Shown: positions 27,901-40,949 of the stretch, one piece after another
How the letters are laid out: the number at the start of each line of letters is the position of its first letter
How positions within the stretch are numbered: the first letter of the stretch is position 1
Source: Acanthopleura granulata
Lineage: Eukaryota; Mollusca; Polyplacophora; Chitonida; Chitonidae
Direction of reading: 5' to 3'
Length of the DNA: 64,000 nucleotides
NCBI GenBank assembly: GCA_016165875.1
Contig: JABBOT010000002.1
Location: forward strand, 38,715,868-38,779,867
Position numbers and translations under genes: made by a program
The notes under the pieces: generated by a model
The model's database searches: none
Seen by the model: only the letters and a program-made list of their open reading frames with translations
What the model was told of the DNA's origin: nothing

Positions 27901-30900
27901 TACATGTGCATTTAGCAGGAACATTGTCTACCTCATTCAAGATCAGACAGCTTTCTTGCCAAAGAAAACCTTTGTCTGTTTAGACAACATGAGTGCTGTA
28001 TATATACCGGTACATCATTATGTATTAAAAACAGACAGTGTGAACAATATTTCAGAGGGAAAAATTGCTTGTTTTGAAGCATTGTACAGCTTAAAAAAGG
28101 ATAAAACACATTGTACATAATGACATTGCAGAATTTGTTGTTGGAGGTAACACAACTCTATCACAAAAGATAGGGTCGGTTTATAGGGAAATAAAAACGG
28201 TAATTCCACCTAAAGCCCAATAAAAATTGTAGGGTTGGACATTTTTGCAGACGATCGTTCGTGTTCCTCGCAACAGACGTATTTTTAATGATGGCCTTCT
28301 TGAGAATTTCGAGCTATGAAATGTAATTACAGAACTAAATGTATATTTGTGTGTCTTTTATACAAGCTTTTAGCCAGTGTCTATGCTGATCGGTTGTGTT
28401 AGGAACAATGGATAAGGTGCTGTATCCCCCATGATTGTATCGGCAGTCACTGGAGTGGGATTGCTTGCACGCACATGCACCATTACAACAGAATGTCACA
28501 GTCTACCAAGAGAGATGCTTGTGATGGGACTAGTATTGGGACTGGCAATAAGTCCTCATACACATTAATCTACCATCACAGTGTTGTGCTGACTAACCCA
28601 TTCATAGAAGTACATGTATGGTAACATTTTTCCACTAGTCCTACACCTGTGACCTTTCCATGTACATAGGACAGCCTCTGTGACAATGGAGGAAATAGGC
28701 TTGTTTGTACTGTAGGTGTCGCCTAACTTGACAAGCTGTTGCAGTGAGCAAATATAAACGATACTTTCATGATAGTTATCATTTAATAAATTGGTTGGCT
28801 TTCAATAAACATATCAAAACAAGGCTTATGGCTGAAATATGCTGTTTTAGTGAACATTTGTGGTGTTGTGGAGGATTTTCTACTTACATGTATGTTGTAT
28901 AGTTTACCTTGTAGAAATAGTCACACATTTGAGTTGAAACAAGTGCAGCTGTTGTCCCCAGCAGTCTTTAAATATTTAACCAAATTATGTCTGGGAAAAC
29001 ATTGTGCAGATCTTTATTTTTATAATTTTTTTATGGGTACCAAAATCCAAATGAGTTCCCCTTGGAGGAATCGATCAGAATTTGGTACAGTAGCACCAAA
29101 CAGATGCTCACAGTGAAGGTTTTGATGCGTGTAAAAGTAAACAGATTTTAGGGGTTCCATTATCATAACTTCAGTGATGTGAAACAGTCTCTTTTTCTAT
29201 TGACTTTTTTTTGCCATTTTTACAGAATTTACTTGGATTCCTGTTGCTTGGCTTTACAGGAGCCATGACAAGTATCAGAATTCAAGACTTCTGTTGGAAG
29301 TAAAACTGTGACCTGTAATTATGAAAATCGTTTCTTCCCCTGAGTTCCAAAGGTTGCCTGTGATTGCACCATTTGTACCCATGTACATAAAATAGATGTA
29401 GTTATATGTATATATGTGTGATATAGTGTGTAATTGGGAGTTGTTTGAGTTTACAGTAAGGTGAGGATTAGCCCTACAGCTGCTGTGGTCATTTAGGTTG
29501 ATGCGAGGCAAGAGTTCGGAGTCTTGGACGATTAGAGCTAATCCTGACAGGAGAAAAAGGGATTCATCACTTGACAGCAGGGAATTTCGTGGCATGAGTA
29601 TAAGGGATGAATCACATAACTCATTAGATTAGCCTTCCTGAGATTAGAATTTCCTGCCGTGAGGAACATGTTGATGGAGTAATCGCTTGGACACCTTTAA
29701 AAATTCCATGACATGAATAAATGGATCTATCAAATTACTGATTACAGGTTTGTAGCACAAATTAAAGATACTCATCAAATCAGCAATAGGGATTTCTTGA
29801 TACAAAGAGATTCATCACAGAACCAATTGAAAAATCTTGATTTGAAGCAAAGAGATTCATCATTACATGACTGATAGGAGTGTTTTAATTTAATGTAAAT
29901 AGTCACATAACCAGTGGGAATTTCCTGAAATGAGTTAAAGGGATTCATCACAAGGCTGACCAGCATTCTTTGATGTAAAGTACTGGAAATCACCAGTTGA
30001 CAGAGAAGAATTGCATATGACTGCCATGGGTAATATCAGGGTAATACTGGTGAATACATGTTAATGTGTATCATTATTATTGGATTGATACATTATACAT
30101 GCATTGTAAGCATGTAGTGAATAAATTATAGCTTGTCTTGTGTTGAACAGGATCAATAGGCTGTGTTCCACAGTACAATCTGTTTATGGAACATGTTTAC
30201 AGGGGTTAATTTTGCTGTTTCCTGGGTTATGATTTGGTTTCAGGCAAGTTTATTCATTGTGTGTGAACTTAATGATTCCATGATTCTCCTTTCTGGCCCA
30301 TTCAGCCAAATGATCTCTGCCATTATTGGTTTGTATATTTTGGTGCACATCTGACTAAATGTACCACTGAATTGCTAATTCTGGTGGGAAATGTGATCAG
30401 AATAATCCATGGTCATTCATAATTTGGTTACATGCCTTACAGAGTTCTGATGGCTGGTAACTGGTCAGATTATTGTATTAACTTATATGTGGAGCGTGGG
30501 AGTCTCTGAACAGCTGCGGCATGTTGCTGATGGTTTAGTTTACTGCCAAGTGAAAGACTGATGCATGCTTTTATCAATTAATTATCTTCATGATTAGTTT
30601 GAACTGTGGCATTTCTCTTAAATTTGCAAGAGTGTGGCAATGGTTTGCTTGTTTCTGATTGATTTATCTGCCCATTGGGCCACTCAAGAGGTTTTTGTGA
30701 GGTTTCATTAACTTCTAATCAGAAAGATTTAGTGTTGTCACCAGAAGTATCATTTTAGGGCCTTCATGTGCTTCTAAGTGCATTTTTAGAGGCTAAACTA
30801 CGGTATTTGTATTGAGTATACTGTTTCCAAATAACGATGTAATACATCACAGATGGCAGACTGAATGACATTCCTCTGTTGATGGACTTGGAGAAAAAAA

Positions 30901-32925
30901 TAGTGAAAAAAGTATAGAGGTAGATCGACACAAACAAAATGTACACATATAACTTAAAGTGGCTAGTGGGGACGAGGTGGTTGGCGCATTATTGCAGAGT
31001 ACTGACTCAGGAGCCCCTCACCAGTACGGTCTCTGTGAGTTGAAGTCCAGCTCATGCTGGCTTCCTCTCCGGCTGTATGTGGAAAGATCTGCCAACAACT
31101 TGTGGATGGTCGTGGGTTCTCACTTTATGAAAAGGGTTGTAAACATGATATTACTAGAACTGTTTAACCCAAGTTCACCAAACTTACACCATACTTGCGC
31201 TTTGGCATGAGGGAGGACTCTATTGATTTTCAGTAACCTGGACCTTGCCCTTGCAGGTTATTGGGGTCATGTGAGTTAAATTTTATAAAGGGCTTGTAAT
31301 CCCTCTATCTCTTGAACAGTCTGTCCCAAGTTGACCAAATTTATGCACACCTACACAATTTTATGAATGGTTAGCAATATGCATAATATCTCTTGCAATT
31401 TGTATCTATTCGTTACATTGTACATGAGGTTAAAGGGGTTTTAAGTGCATTGCATGGCATTTCTTTTTTTAAGTCTTTCTAATCTAATGCTTCCAGAGCT
31501 AATTTATCCTAACACAGTTACTGTTACATTTGCAGAAGAAGCTTGCCCTGGAAGAGTCTGCCAACAGGAGGACTGCTTTGTTGTCGTGGTTAGGCCTGGG
31601 CCTGATGGGCTTACAGTTCGGGGTTTTGGCCAGGCTTACTTGGTGGGAGTACTCCTGGGATATCATGGAACCTGTGACTTATTTTGTTACCTACGGCACA
31701 ACGATAGCTATGTATGCATACTTTGTGCTTACAAAACAGGTAAGACCTGAGGTACTTCCCTCTGGAGAACAGAACCTGTCGGTGAAATAACCTGGGAATT
31801 CTGTTGAATGTTGCCAATTATTTGCTCTCCCTGTTAACATATCCCAGACCATCTCTTCTTAAGTGTACATTAATTACTGACCTAGCATGGGCTCCGTGAG
31901 GAGAATAACAGGTAACTGGCAATATGGGATAGATTTGACCGTCAATCTCTAAGTCTGACTGTTGTCATACGTAGGAGTTTAATAAAAAAAGTAAGGCGCA
32001 ACCTGCATGGCAGAATATTTTCACAAAGTATTCATACTACTAAGATATACATGTACTGGTGCTTTCTTGATGGACAGCTGACTTTTATTTGCTGGCTGTG
32101 GAAGTTCATTTGGCCACAAAACTTTCAGTTTATAGATGAGCTGTGGGCACAAAGGCAATATTGGACAAAGAATTTGTAGATCCCCCACTATCACTGTCCA
32201 TGTTGTTTTGTAACTGTTAGGGGTCAACCACACTCATGTGGCCGTTTGCATTGTCAGTTAAACATTCATTTAATTCCACCAACGTGATGGGATATTTCTG
32301 TGTCAAACTTAAGAAACAGTTTAACTTGCCAAAGGCTAATGGTTTACCCCAGGTATTACGGTTATATAAGTGAAAACTTCTATTTGTGTGTGTGTGTTAA
32401 GCAACAATCAAATAAATAAGTTTACATTTCATGGTTAATAGCACCAGAGACACTCTTCCATGAGCAGAAAGTTGATTGGACAGCATGAAGAACAAGTTGC
32501 CAGAAATGAATTGCACACCATTAGATGCAAATTGTCAGGAAGGAATTGCACACCAATTTTCTTTCTTCCTGTTGTGTCAGATAAATTTATTTAAGCTGTA
32601 TGACCTTCAGTATGGCTGTTCTCTCTATGTATTAGATTAGTGTAATGCTTTCGTAATTTGCTGTATAGATTGTCCTCTTATTCATTTGATTTGGTGATTG
32701 GCCATTACTGGTTTTTCTTTTCCTCAGGAATACAACTTCCCTGATGTAAAGGATCGACAACACCTGCTGTTCTTCTATAAAACTGCTCGCAGAAATAAGT
32801 TAGATATAAATCGTTACAATCAGCTAAAAAATGCAATAGCTGTTGCCCAGCTGGACTTGGACCGCCTTCGTGACCCTCTCCAGCTCCACTTGCCTATCCA
32901 GCCCATTACCAGGAAAGGGGTATAA
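9993..32925 (+). CDS. MCU: Mitochondrial calcium uniporter pore subunit MCU, complete
   Basis: Pore-forming subunit of the inner-membrane calcium channel. Exons: 9993-10085, 21209-21290, 22377-22547, 23447-23551, 24202-24365, 31536-31739, 32728-32925 (stop TAA). All junctions are GT/AG with consistent phase, totalling 1017 nt, 338 residues (human MCU has 351). The basic, Arg/Ala-rich N-terminus fits a mitochondrial targeting peptide. Residues about 59-150 form the matrix N-terminal domain. Residues about 165-205 form the first coiled coil ([20 protein letters not shown]). TM1 is at about 220-241, and the selectivity-filter signature WDIMEP (DIME at 247-250) is preceded by the conserved Ser (EYSWDIMEP). 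TM2 is at about 252-270. The C-terminal coiled coil carries [13 protein letters not shown] and [11 protein letters not shown] motifs. All residues expected for conduction are present, so I read it as functional. Introns 1 (11 kb) and 5 (7 kb) are long and repeat-rich. Confidence 0.97.
14600..14760 (+). mobile_element. Short inverted-repeat element, 170-bp family, copy 1
   Basis: Shares with 49407-49552 and (inverted) 51405-51577 the blocks TTGAGTTTTCAT, AATTGAGTTTTTGATA, and AAATTGAGTTTCTAAA, ending with GAAAGTGGCTATAGAAAA. A T-tract has expanded in the middle and the left terminus is degraded. Lies in MCU intron 1. Confidence 0.6.
17508..17557 (+). ncRNA. Perfect 23-bp hairpin with 4-nt loop
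   Basis: Arms 17508-17530 and 17535-17557 are exact reverse complements (core ATGTTCAGCATTAAAGTAC), separated by TTAT. It could be a palindromic transposon remnant or a hairpin RNA within the MCU pre-mRNA; sequence alone does not decide. Listed as a structure, not as an established RNA gene. Confidence 0.3.
17697..18814. mobile_element. Non-autonomous DNA transposon, 1.1 kb, TTAA-bounded
   Basis: Begins CTTAAGGATACTAGAA (17697-17712) and ends with its exact reverse complement TTCTAGTATCCTTAAG (18799-18814). The interior is AT-rich with no coding frame above about 60 residues. Both ends carry TTAA, consistent with TTAA target-site use. Inserted in MCU intron 1. Confidence 0.75.
19975..20325 (+). 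mobile_element. tRNA-derived SINE, type 1 (cactcactc tail)
   Basis: Starts with a tRNA-like head: A-box-like TGGTCAAGTGGTAAGAGCG and B-box-like GGTTTAAGCCC about 40 bp later. The body continues through TATGTCTGAAACATTGTTAAG and ends ACGTTAAACTCGAAGCACTCACTCACTC. This 3' end is familiar from gastropod SINEs (memory, not a search). Lies in MCU intron 1; short open frames over it are spurious. Confidence 0.75.
20856..20960 (-). mobile_element. tRNA-like SINE head, minus strand, fragment
   Basis: On the minus strand the segment reads TGGCTGGTGGTTAGAGTG (A-box-like) followed by GGCATCAATCTC (B-box-like). It resembles a tRNA-derived SINE head without the aminoacyl-stem pairing of a real tRNA. Confidence 0.4.
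22615..23163 (+). mobile_element. TTAA-bounded MITE, 670-bp family, copy 1 (internally deleted)
   Basis: Starts TTAAAGTAAAAGACAGC and ends GCTGTCTTTCACTTTAA, nearly perfect terminal inverted repeats. The body matches the copy at 52003-52674 over long stretches (for example GCGAACAACATGGCACAGTA), but about 120 bp near the right end are missing. It lies in MCU intron 3, between exons 22377-22547 and 23447-23551. Confidence 0.85.
23768..24032. mobile_element. Possible small inverted-repeat element with internal 31-bp duplication
   Basis: Left end CCTGATTCACAAAGC is roughly the reverse complement of GGCTTTGTGAAACTAG near 24010-24028. Inside, a 31-bp segment containing TTTGGAGCTTTAGCCTAAAA is tandemly duplicated (about 23788-23848). 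MCU intron 4. Confidence 0.4.
26412..26494 (+). ncRNA. Imperfect 32-bp-arm hairpin, miRNA-precursor-like
   Basis: Arms 26412-26443 and 26463-26494 pair over most of their length with two G:U pairs and a few mismatches around a 19-nt loop, about 83 nt in all, similar in size to an animal pre-miRNA. It is on the sense strand of MCU intron 5. No seed or family was recognised; a MITE remnant is an equal alternative. Confidence 0.25.
30961..31125 (+). mobile_element. tRNA-derived SINE, type 2, 3'-truncated and diverged
   Basis: Matches the head and middle of the copies at 33916 and 47230 (CTGTGAGTTGAAGTCCAGCT, CATGCTGGCTTCCTCTCC, ATGGTCGTGGGTT) and then stops before the usual tail. Located in MCU intron 5 near exon 6. 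Confidence 0.7.
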
Positions 32926-33563
32926 CCTGTCTACAAGCCCTAACTTTCCTGGCGCTGTGCAACCCTGGGAGTAACACTGATGAAATAGCATGGCGTCAAA
33001 CCCTGGCCTGTTGTTGCACGGGGCTGTTTTAGCACCAAGATCATCTTAGATACTGATACTACATGTACACAAGTGTATTCATATACAAGTAGTAGCATTT
33101 GGGGCGAATTTTTGTGCTAATAATCATTATAGAAGAACAGGGCCAAGAAAGCCATCAGGAGTGAATGTACATTATATGTGCCCATAGGTGTAGGTAATCT
33201 ATATATTGTAGATGAGAAATACATACATGTCATTGTACATATACTGTACATGGACAGGTGCATGGACATAATAACTATTCAACCATTGGATTCTTGCGAT
33301 AAGTTTAGAATGTTCTGTTTTGAAAAATTTCGTTTTTGCATATGCACATGACATGTGGCTTAATTTAATTCATGCGTAGTGAACGGTCTCTGTTGAAATC
33401 CAGTTTAGAAGATGTGGCAGTTATATACAAACAACAGCTGAACTCTCCCATATTCCTCTACGTTATACAGGTATCCTTCTATGAAAAAAATGTGAACGGG
33501 TGGTGTGGTTTAATAAGAAAGTAGTAAATAATATTTGATATTTAAAATCCTCTAATTAATAAA
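32926..33563 (+). other. Probable MCU 3'UTR with candidate polyadenylation signal
   Basis: Non-coding sequence directly after the MCU stop codon. A canonical AATAAA occurs at 33558-33563, about 630 bp downstream, followed by a T-rich stretch. Other A-rich hexamers exist, so the true cleavage site needs transcript data. Confidence 0.4.
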
Positions 33564-33915
33564 TGTTTTTTGGTTCAACTTTTTATTTTGTCCCGTCTAG
33601 TTTCTTTTATGTTTGTCAATCTTTCAGTTCATATAAATATGCCTTCAGCAGGAAATTTGCGTGGACTGTCCACTATTCTCACAGATCAGATGATCTAATT
33701 TTTTAAATTCAGTTTTTATTCCCTCCTTTAAGGCTCCGACATTGCGAAAAGATTCAGTGTGCCTGTAAAACAATTCAAATTGGCATGGCTTTTAAACAGT
33801 TGAGAAGATAAAATGTATAATCGTTTCCTTAACTGCATGTACATAAATGTGTGTTCATACTCAAATGCATTTAAATAGGCCTCTCTTTTATTTTGTTGGT
33901 ACCTTTCACATATCA

Positions 33916-34183
33916 GGGGGCCTCCGTGTCTCAGTCGGTTAGCAAGCTATCGCAGCACAATGACCCGAAGCCTCCCACCAATGCGGTCGCTGTGGGTTCA
34001 AGACCATCTCACGCTGGCTTCCTCTCCAGCCTTACGTGGGTCTGCCAGCAACCTGCGGATGGTGGTGGGTTCCCCCGTGCTCTCCCAGGTTTCCTCCCAC
34101 CATAATGCTGGCTGCCGTTGTATAAGTGAAATATTCTTGAGTATGGCGTAAAACACCAATCAAATAAATAAATAAATAAATTC
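33916..34183 (+). mobile_element. tRNA-derived SINE, type 2, full length
   Basis: Head CTCCGTGTCTCAGTCGGTTA is A-box-like and GTGGGTTCAAGACC is B-box-like. Then come CACGCTGGCTTCCTCTCC, GTCTGCCAGCAACCTGCGGA, and the conserved 3' part AAATATTCTTGAGTATGGCG, ending in (AAAT)n. It is the best-preserved member in the window and lies downstream of MCU. Confidence 0.9.
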
Positions 34184-35040
34184 ACATATCAGTTTTATCC
34201 CCACATTTTGTTTTGTACCTCCAACACTTTTCCACACAGCCCTTCTCTTTTTTGTACATGGACAATATTTTGATAACCAGAGAACCGTTACATCGAGACT
34301 TTGTAACCGAGATTTTTTGAAACAGGGTACGATGTCATTTCTATCCTCAAACTATGAAGTCGAGCATGTGTCTCTTATTTGGAATATAGTTCCGTAGTTT
34401 TCTGTTTGATATGTTTGATGTAAATTTTCTTGTGTGGTAGTCAGACGTGTTACCAAATTATTTATATGCATATTGCACTGGTTAACCGCTTCGTGTTTTG
34501 TTATGTTTATGGTTGATGTAACTGTGAAGGTTTTAAATAATTAGGTTGGTCTAATTGTAATTTTGTAATGGTAAGTAATTTAATAAGCTAATTTCACGGT
34601 TAGCGGTTTAAGAATGCAAACAAAGCCCGTTTCTTTTGTTCACAGCTGTGCTTTGCTTGATCACTCATTTTTTGTTATTTTTTTAATGCCAACCAAGCTA
34701 CAGAATTCCAAAGAATCACTATAGTTGGTTGTACATTATCACAGTCCTGAATTTCATATTCAAATGGCAGCTGTGGTTTGTCCACAGTTGTTAACCCTTA
34801 CCTTGCCTGCTACACATCAGCTCTAGGGTTGAAGTAGCTGTTACAGCATACATTGCTTATGTAACACGGTAAGACAATAGTTAAAAACATGATTAGCATT
34901 ACAGAGTTATGGTTCAGACTTTTCATGCAAACTGTCCAGGTTGTACGAAAATACATTCATAATATGAGAATAATCTACATGGACGGGATAAACTTTATGA
35001 AGGGCTAGAGAAAAGTTATAATTTCTCTAGGCTGATCGAG

Positions 35041-35072
35041 ATTTATTTATTTATTTGGTGTTTTATGCTGTT
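35041..35072 (-). mobile_element. SINE type 2 tail fragment, minus strand
   Basis: Reverse complement reads CAGCATAAAACACCAAATAA followed by ATAAATAAAT, the terminal part of the type 2 SINE. Confidence 0.55.
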
Positions 35073-38000
35073 TTTATTAAGATGATGCTTTAAGTCATCT
35101 CCCATTTGTACTATTGCACATTTATGATGATTCAAATTATTATCAAATTGTCATGAAGCTTTATTTCAGTAGTTTGGAAATGAGTGGCTGTTGTTTGGCC
35201 TTCAGTTCAGACAAATTTTAAAAGCAGATTGTATTTGTCTTGCTGTAGAAGCTACAAAAACATGAAAATCCTGTATCTATGTTACGTCATTAACATTACT
35301 ATTTATGTACTACAATTTAGTCTGTAGATGTTTTAGAACGACTTGGGAGCAGTTTTTTCCATATTTAATATTATTCATCACTTACTTGTATTTTTTATTT
35401 TCATTTTCTTTGAGACCTTTCATCAATGCTATAGGCTTTCGTTTTGAAGGTTTATGTGAAAAGAAAAGTGGTTATTGGCAAACCAATTTTGATAAATTTC
35501 CTTTCTGGACAGTGATTAGTCCCAGTCATGGTGTCAAACCAGTTTAGTGCCGTATTGAAAGAGGGATCAGCTGTAGTGAGAGGAATCATTTGCCCATTTG
35601 AAGGCACTCATCCCAATTCCAGCATCAGGCTTGTATGAGGCAGTTGACCACAGTCTTTGTGTACTTATTGCTGAGGGCTGTTTTCGTGGGGTTTATTGAA
35701 ATCCAATTCAAAGGATATCAGAACTTCTCCGGTATGTATGTGGTCTATAGCATGGCAAATCCAAGTCTAAATAAGCCATTAGTGTGCTGTCTGCTTTCAG
35801 GCAGGGCCTGAGACTGGCCTGCAAAGTGGGATTATCCAAATATAATTTCAGGGTACAAGCATGTATTTGTGCTACATGCACTAGCTGTTCTATGTGTTGT
35901 GGGCTGTTCCTACATGTATGTCAGCATGCAGCTTCTGATAGGCTTGTAAAGCCCAGGCCACTGACAGAAAGACATGTCATGATGTATAGGCTGGCAGTAA
36001 TGGTAGGCCCGTGCACACAGTTTACAGTGTTAATGGAAGTTTGTTCTCACAAGCATGTGGGTGTTGTTCTCACATTTGGGTATAAACGCTGAATAGCTGA
36101 CTCGCAGGGTTTTTTTTGTTTTTTTTTTTTGGCTTTTTTTTTTTGGCTTTTTTGACAGCAGGAGTAATAATCGGCATAATGTGGCTTGACAAATTGCTCG
36201 TCTTAGCGGTGCTGGCTGCTGGCTGACTGCCACCACATGGTTTGTGTTGATATTGAACTTTGTGCCAACACTGCACTACTAGACACATTCTCTACCACAA
36301 TGCCATTCAGCATTTAGTTCTGTGATCAGCTAGCCGATCTCACTACTAATAGATGCTTTGTTTTTATTTTTAAACATCACTAGGATGAGTTCTGTATCAT
36401 TTATAAGGCATATGGACACGAATAATGCAGTTATAAATCATAGCACACTTGATTATGAAAGGGAATTACAGCAAGACATTTAAGTCATGATCTATATGAA
36501 CACCGGTGTTACCTGCACATTCATGTATAGACATTTCTCACGGAGAGCTCCCTCAAATAGCCACATACATGTGTGTCTTCAGTCCAGGTGTATCGTGGAT
36601 TATAGGTGATATCTGGATATTCACTACACTGATACACGTATATCAGCATTATCACTTAGTCCTATGCTCTCTAATGACTTTTGACGTTTTGTCTGACGTT
36701 ATGATTCAGTGTGTACATAATTAGATCCCCAGATTTATGAAGTTGCTCAACGAGTTCAGTTTTATTTAACATGTAACTGAGTGCCTTGGATGAAGATACT
36801 TCGTCACAGAAATTCCAAATGTGTTGGTGTGTATATATACATGTATATGGGATGTCTCAGTAAAGTTCTAATGTCTGAATGTAGCTGCATCTTATTGTAG
36901 TGATGTGTGAGTTTTGTAATACAGTATACATGTAGAAATGCTGTGGACCAGGTTTCTGGTGACCATGAACTAACTGATATACAGGACTGGTGTGTATGCT
37001 TGATGATTTCAGAATAGTGTTTCAGGTCAAATGTTACATGGATCTATCTCAAAACTACATTTATATGGCCTTGACGCAAGTAAATTACAGTGCCACATCT
37101 TTAGTTTTTAGCGTATTCTGGTTTTGTTTACAGGAAAACCTGTTTCAAAGATAGAGGCTTATCTGTAGTGTGAACCAAAAATGTGCATTATTTCAAATAA
37201 AACTGACATACATGTGTTGGGTTTAATTTAGTCCATTCTCTAGAGAATGACTTATATTAATAATGAAGTAATAAATGAGTATTTTTTTTTTTTTTTTTTG
37301 GCATTATTTATTACTTATTGCATTGCTGTCTTTTGTTAAGAAAATGAAATCTAGTATTTTATCTATGTACACACGTCTGTACTGTAACTGAAGAAGGGTA
37401 CACATAAGTGTAGTAATACTGAAATGTACTAATGTTAACCATCACACTGTCTACACATGATAACCACTTTCGCCAAACTGCTTGGAACTTTCGCTGGACG
37501 GTGGCAAAGGAACCGCCACACCTATGAATTACCCTGGTGTTGTATTTGATGGATTGACATTGCTTTTACCGACAATTCTGACCATCATCTCCTTCATAGA
37601 AATACAATGTACATGTACGTGATATTATGAAGTCATTTTCACTGCCACACAATATAGTCAATTTGTCACTAAATTAACCATTCTGTAAAATCCATGCTCT
37701 TTGACATACGTGTAGACGCACTGGCCTACATATATTAAGCACAATAATGACAGATATTCCTGGCTTTGTTTATGGTAGTGGTAGTATCACAGTGCTCTAA
37801 CTAGAGGCAGCTAAGGATGTGTAGAAAGCTTCACTGTTATACAAACTCCAACACATGGCTGTGATTTATTGGCAACATTTTGCTGAGAGGCCTTTAGGTT
37901 GTTGTTGCTGATATATACTATATGCACAGGTTTGTGATGTACCTCATCTTTTTCCTTCACTAATATCTGGGACTAATGTAACAGATCTATAGTCCCAGTT

Positions 38001-40949
38001 ATTATAGCTCATTCTAGCTCACAAAAAATGTATGCTATGCCATGAGAGGGTAATTTCTGTTTTGGCTTATAAGGCTTTTTTGAAATTTGTTTTTGTGTCA
38101 TGGTCCAAAGAAAAGGCAACTGATCAGTCAGACACTTACCTGTAGGTTTCATAATACGTTACTGAGAATTCTACTGAATCATTTGGGGGAAACATGTTTG
38201 TATAATATGGGGAATCAGAAATATGTGTATTTCTGTTTGTGTGTACTTGATATAAATGACTTGCACATGCAGCTGTGCTGGATCACGTAGGAGTTCCAGG
38301 AGCATGCCTGTCCCCAAGTGCATTGGACCCTGACATTCTTCTGTTACAAATCCAACATGGCTGCCAACCAAGCGCAAGTAATCTACGTGTTTGATAAGAA
38401 CTGTACTGATTGTCTTTTGTATGTGTCAGTTGAGATACAAGTGCTGTCCTCACCATAGATAAAGTCTCGAGGTTATGGCTGTACTGGGAATGTGGATGCA
38501 CTCAATCAGTCTCTGAAACATAGAATATGATTTAATACTGAGTACATGTAACAACCACAGTATGCCCTGTTACAGCACTGTCTGATATGAAAATTGCTAT
38601 TTAGAAAGCTTATAGTTTGGAGAATTACACACCGTCCCTGATTGCTATGTACTATTCTTTGCTTGTTGGACTGAACCAAAGGGTGATAATATTTATTCCT
38701 CTCTATATATTTTCTTGAGACCTTTATTTGCACAGATTTATTCTTACTCAGCATGGCCTGCTCATGAATATATTGCTGTTTAAAATGCACAAGTCAATAT
38801 TCATAGTGTAATAGAGCTTAATTAAATGCATGGTGTGTTTAGATGAAAGCCTGTATGATCCAGAAAGACAATATTTTCTTCATATTCCAAATAAAGTATA
38901 CAAGTTATTGCAATTATGTGTTCTGTTATTTCTGAGTTACCTTTACATGGAGGTCTCTGGCTGTCGGGTAGTAATTATATTTACCATTGTATGTCGATAT
39001 CATGTAGTGTTACAAGTGACTTTTGACATCTGAATTCAAGTTTGTTTAGTACGTTGCTCTGTCCAGGGTATAATGTATGTTTATGGTTTTCAAATCTATT
39101 CACATTCCGACTGCAGCAGTTACTTTGGTTCATTGAGGGTGACATAGTCCCCAGGGCATATATTTAGCATGGTTAAGAGTAATTGAAGTGATACATTGCT
39201 GCCATGTGGTGGTCTTTTTCAGAGCTAGATGTATTTGTATGCATTACATTGAGAACTCTTCGTTTACTAGTGTACAACAACAGCCAGTTTCGGTGGAGTT
39301 CTCATTGCACTCGTCTGCCTTGAAATCCTTTGAGCAAGACCCTCAATTACCTGTGACCTTTTGTTCTTGTAAAAAATAAGCAGTCAGGTAGCTGTTGTGT
39401 TTTTTTATCAGTGCTGTTTTTTTCTGTGACGAGGAGAACCGCTTACTGTTGTGATGTGCTTCTTGATCTTCATAGCTCAAGACTTTAAGCCAAATATCCT
39501 TTTTTGGCTATGTTATAAAATGTCCTCTATATACACTTATTAATGATTAACTGGTGACGCTTCCTTCAGGATGTTGAGGTTCTATGTACAGTCTCCAAAA
39601 CTCGGGCTTGCCCGACCAATTTTCCAGTGAATGATCTGTAGATTCGAGACCGACAAGCAGCATAATATATCTTGAAACGTCGTCTTGGGATTGTTAAGGT
39701 TACTGAAGTCATTTCACCGCAACAGCTAAGAGAAACAAAGGTATGACCAAGTCAGGAGCCAGACTTGTCTGGCCAGCACCAAGATTTCCTCAGAGGCAGC
39801 TTCATTGCTTTCTAACCTCGTTCTATATTGCAAAAAGATATATCTGCCAAGTCAGGCCATGATTTCCAATATCATAAAGGCAAAACTGTGAAGTCCAATG
39901 CAATCTCTTAAATAATTTTTTTTTTTTTGGGGGGGGGGGTTGCATATATGTACACTTTCATACCAGTATTGTGTGATATCTATAATATCTGTATGTGGTT
40001 GGGAGCACCAGAGAATGGGAAATAAAATATTTATCTGAGGAGTTAAGTGGCACAGTGGAGAATTTCGAGATGGCTATTGATCCATGGATTTGATCTGAGT
40101 ACAGGGAGAATTGATCAGTGACCAGAATGGGCGACTGTACAGGTCATGAGGTAATCATCAGTGATAACAGTTCGCTAAGCCAGATCGAGGTTCTCCAATC
40201 ATATCCACACTCATTCTCAAACTAACGTCCAACAACTATTGTACCACCCACTCAATGCTGCTCAAAAATCTACTTCCGTTTCCCCGCCACAAATTACTTG
40301 TTACACTGCCACAGCATGTGAAGTATTGATTATTTGATGTATTAAATGTGCTGTAATTGTTCAGCGGCGGATTTTACGACCATGCCTTGGCATCTGACAC
40401 CTAATCTGCCTCAGCAAGCAGTTCTGAACATTCGCTAAGTGCTAGCAATCATTTGATCAGTGTTATGTAGCAATTTGTAGGAACGCGTAGTACAGATAGT
40501 TGTGATGAGCAGAAACTGTCATTTATATCCCTTCATCTCTTATGTTAATGCGTACTGTGCATGTATATCCTGTTCTAATATACAGATGGTGCATATACAT
40601 ATATCTTCTGTTATGTGAACCTAATTAAAAATATCAAATCAAAACCAAAATTTCAGAAATAAGGGGCTTAGATGAATTTCATTTATTTGAAACTGTGAAT
40701 GATGGATAAATCTACACCTATAAATGACTTACATGTACTGTAAGTCTTGCTTACAAGATTAACACAGACAAAATAACTGCGGGCAAAGCCTCTTTTAATC
40801 TTGACATAAGTATATACAACAATCAAAATAATATTTAAAAATTTAATAAAGTTAAATTTAATAATTATTTAATAATTACTTAATTATTAAAGTAATAATT
40901 TGTGTAAATCATTTTCATATGTACTTTATTTAAGGCAGCAAGCTGTGGC

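Larger units (their letters stand above)
24366..31535 (+). other. MCU intron 5, no further gene seen
   Basis: A 7.2-kb intron between the coiled-coil exon and the pore exon. Apart from the hairpin near 26.4 kb, a SINE fragment at 30.96 kb and a degenerate motif (AGAGATTCATCAC-like, several copies 29.55-29.95 kb), I see only unique AT-rich sequence. Open frames of 60-110 codons here show no recognisable domain. Confidence 0.6.
33564..40934. other. Intergenic region, no gene supported
   Basis: Between the MCU and MAP2K 3' ends. Holds one full SINE and a SINE tail (listed separately), homopolymer tracts such as T-runs near 36115 and 37285, and a T-then-G run near 39918-39939. Open frames up to about 100 codons show no domain, no splice-consistent neighbours and no conserved motif. 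Confidence 0.6.

Noticed and set aside
33916..34151. Overlapping frames of 60-70 codons
   Set aside because: They fall wholly inside the type 2 SINE; similar frames appear over the copies at 47230 and 55786.
36100..36160. Lysine-rich frames near 36.1 kb as a basic protein
   Set aside because: Produced by a poly-T/poly-A tract read on the minus strand.
39910..39940. T-run followed by G-run as a regulatory or G-quadruplex element
   Set aside because: A single homopolymer G tract cannot form an intramolecular quadruplex alone, and similar junctions occur elsewhere; most likely slippage.
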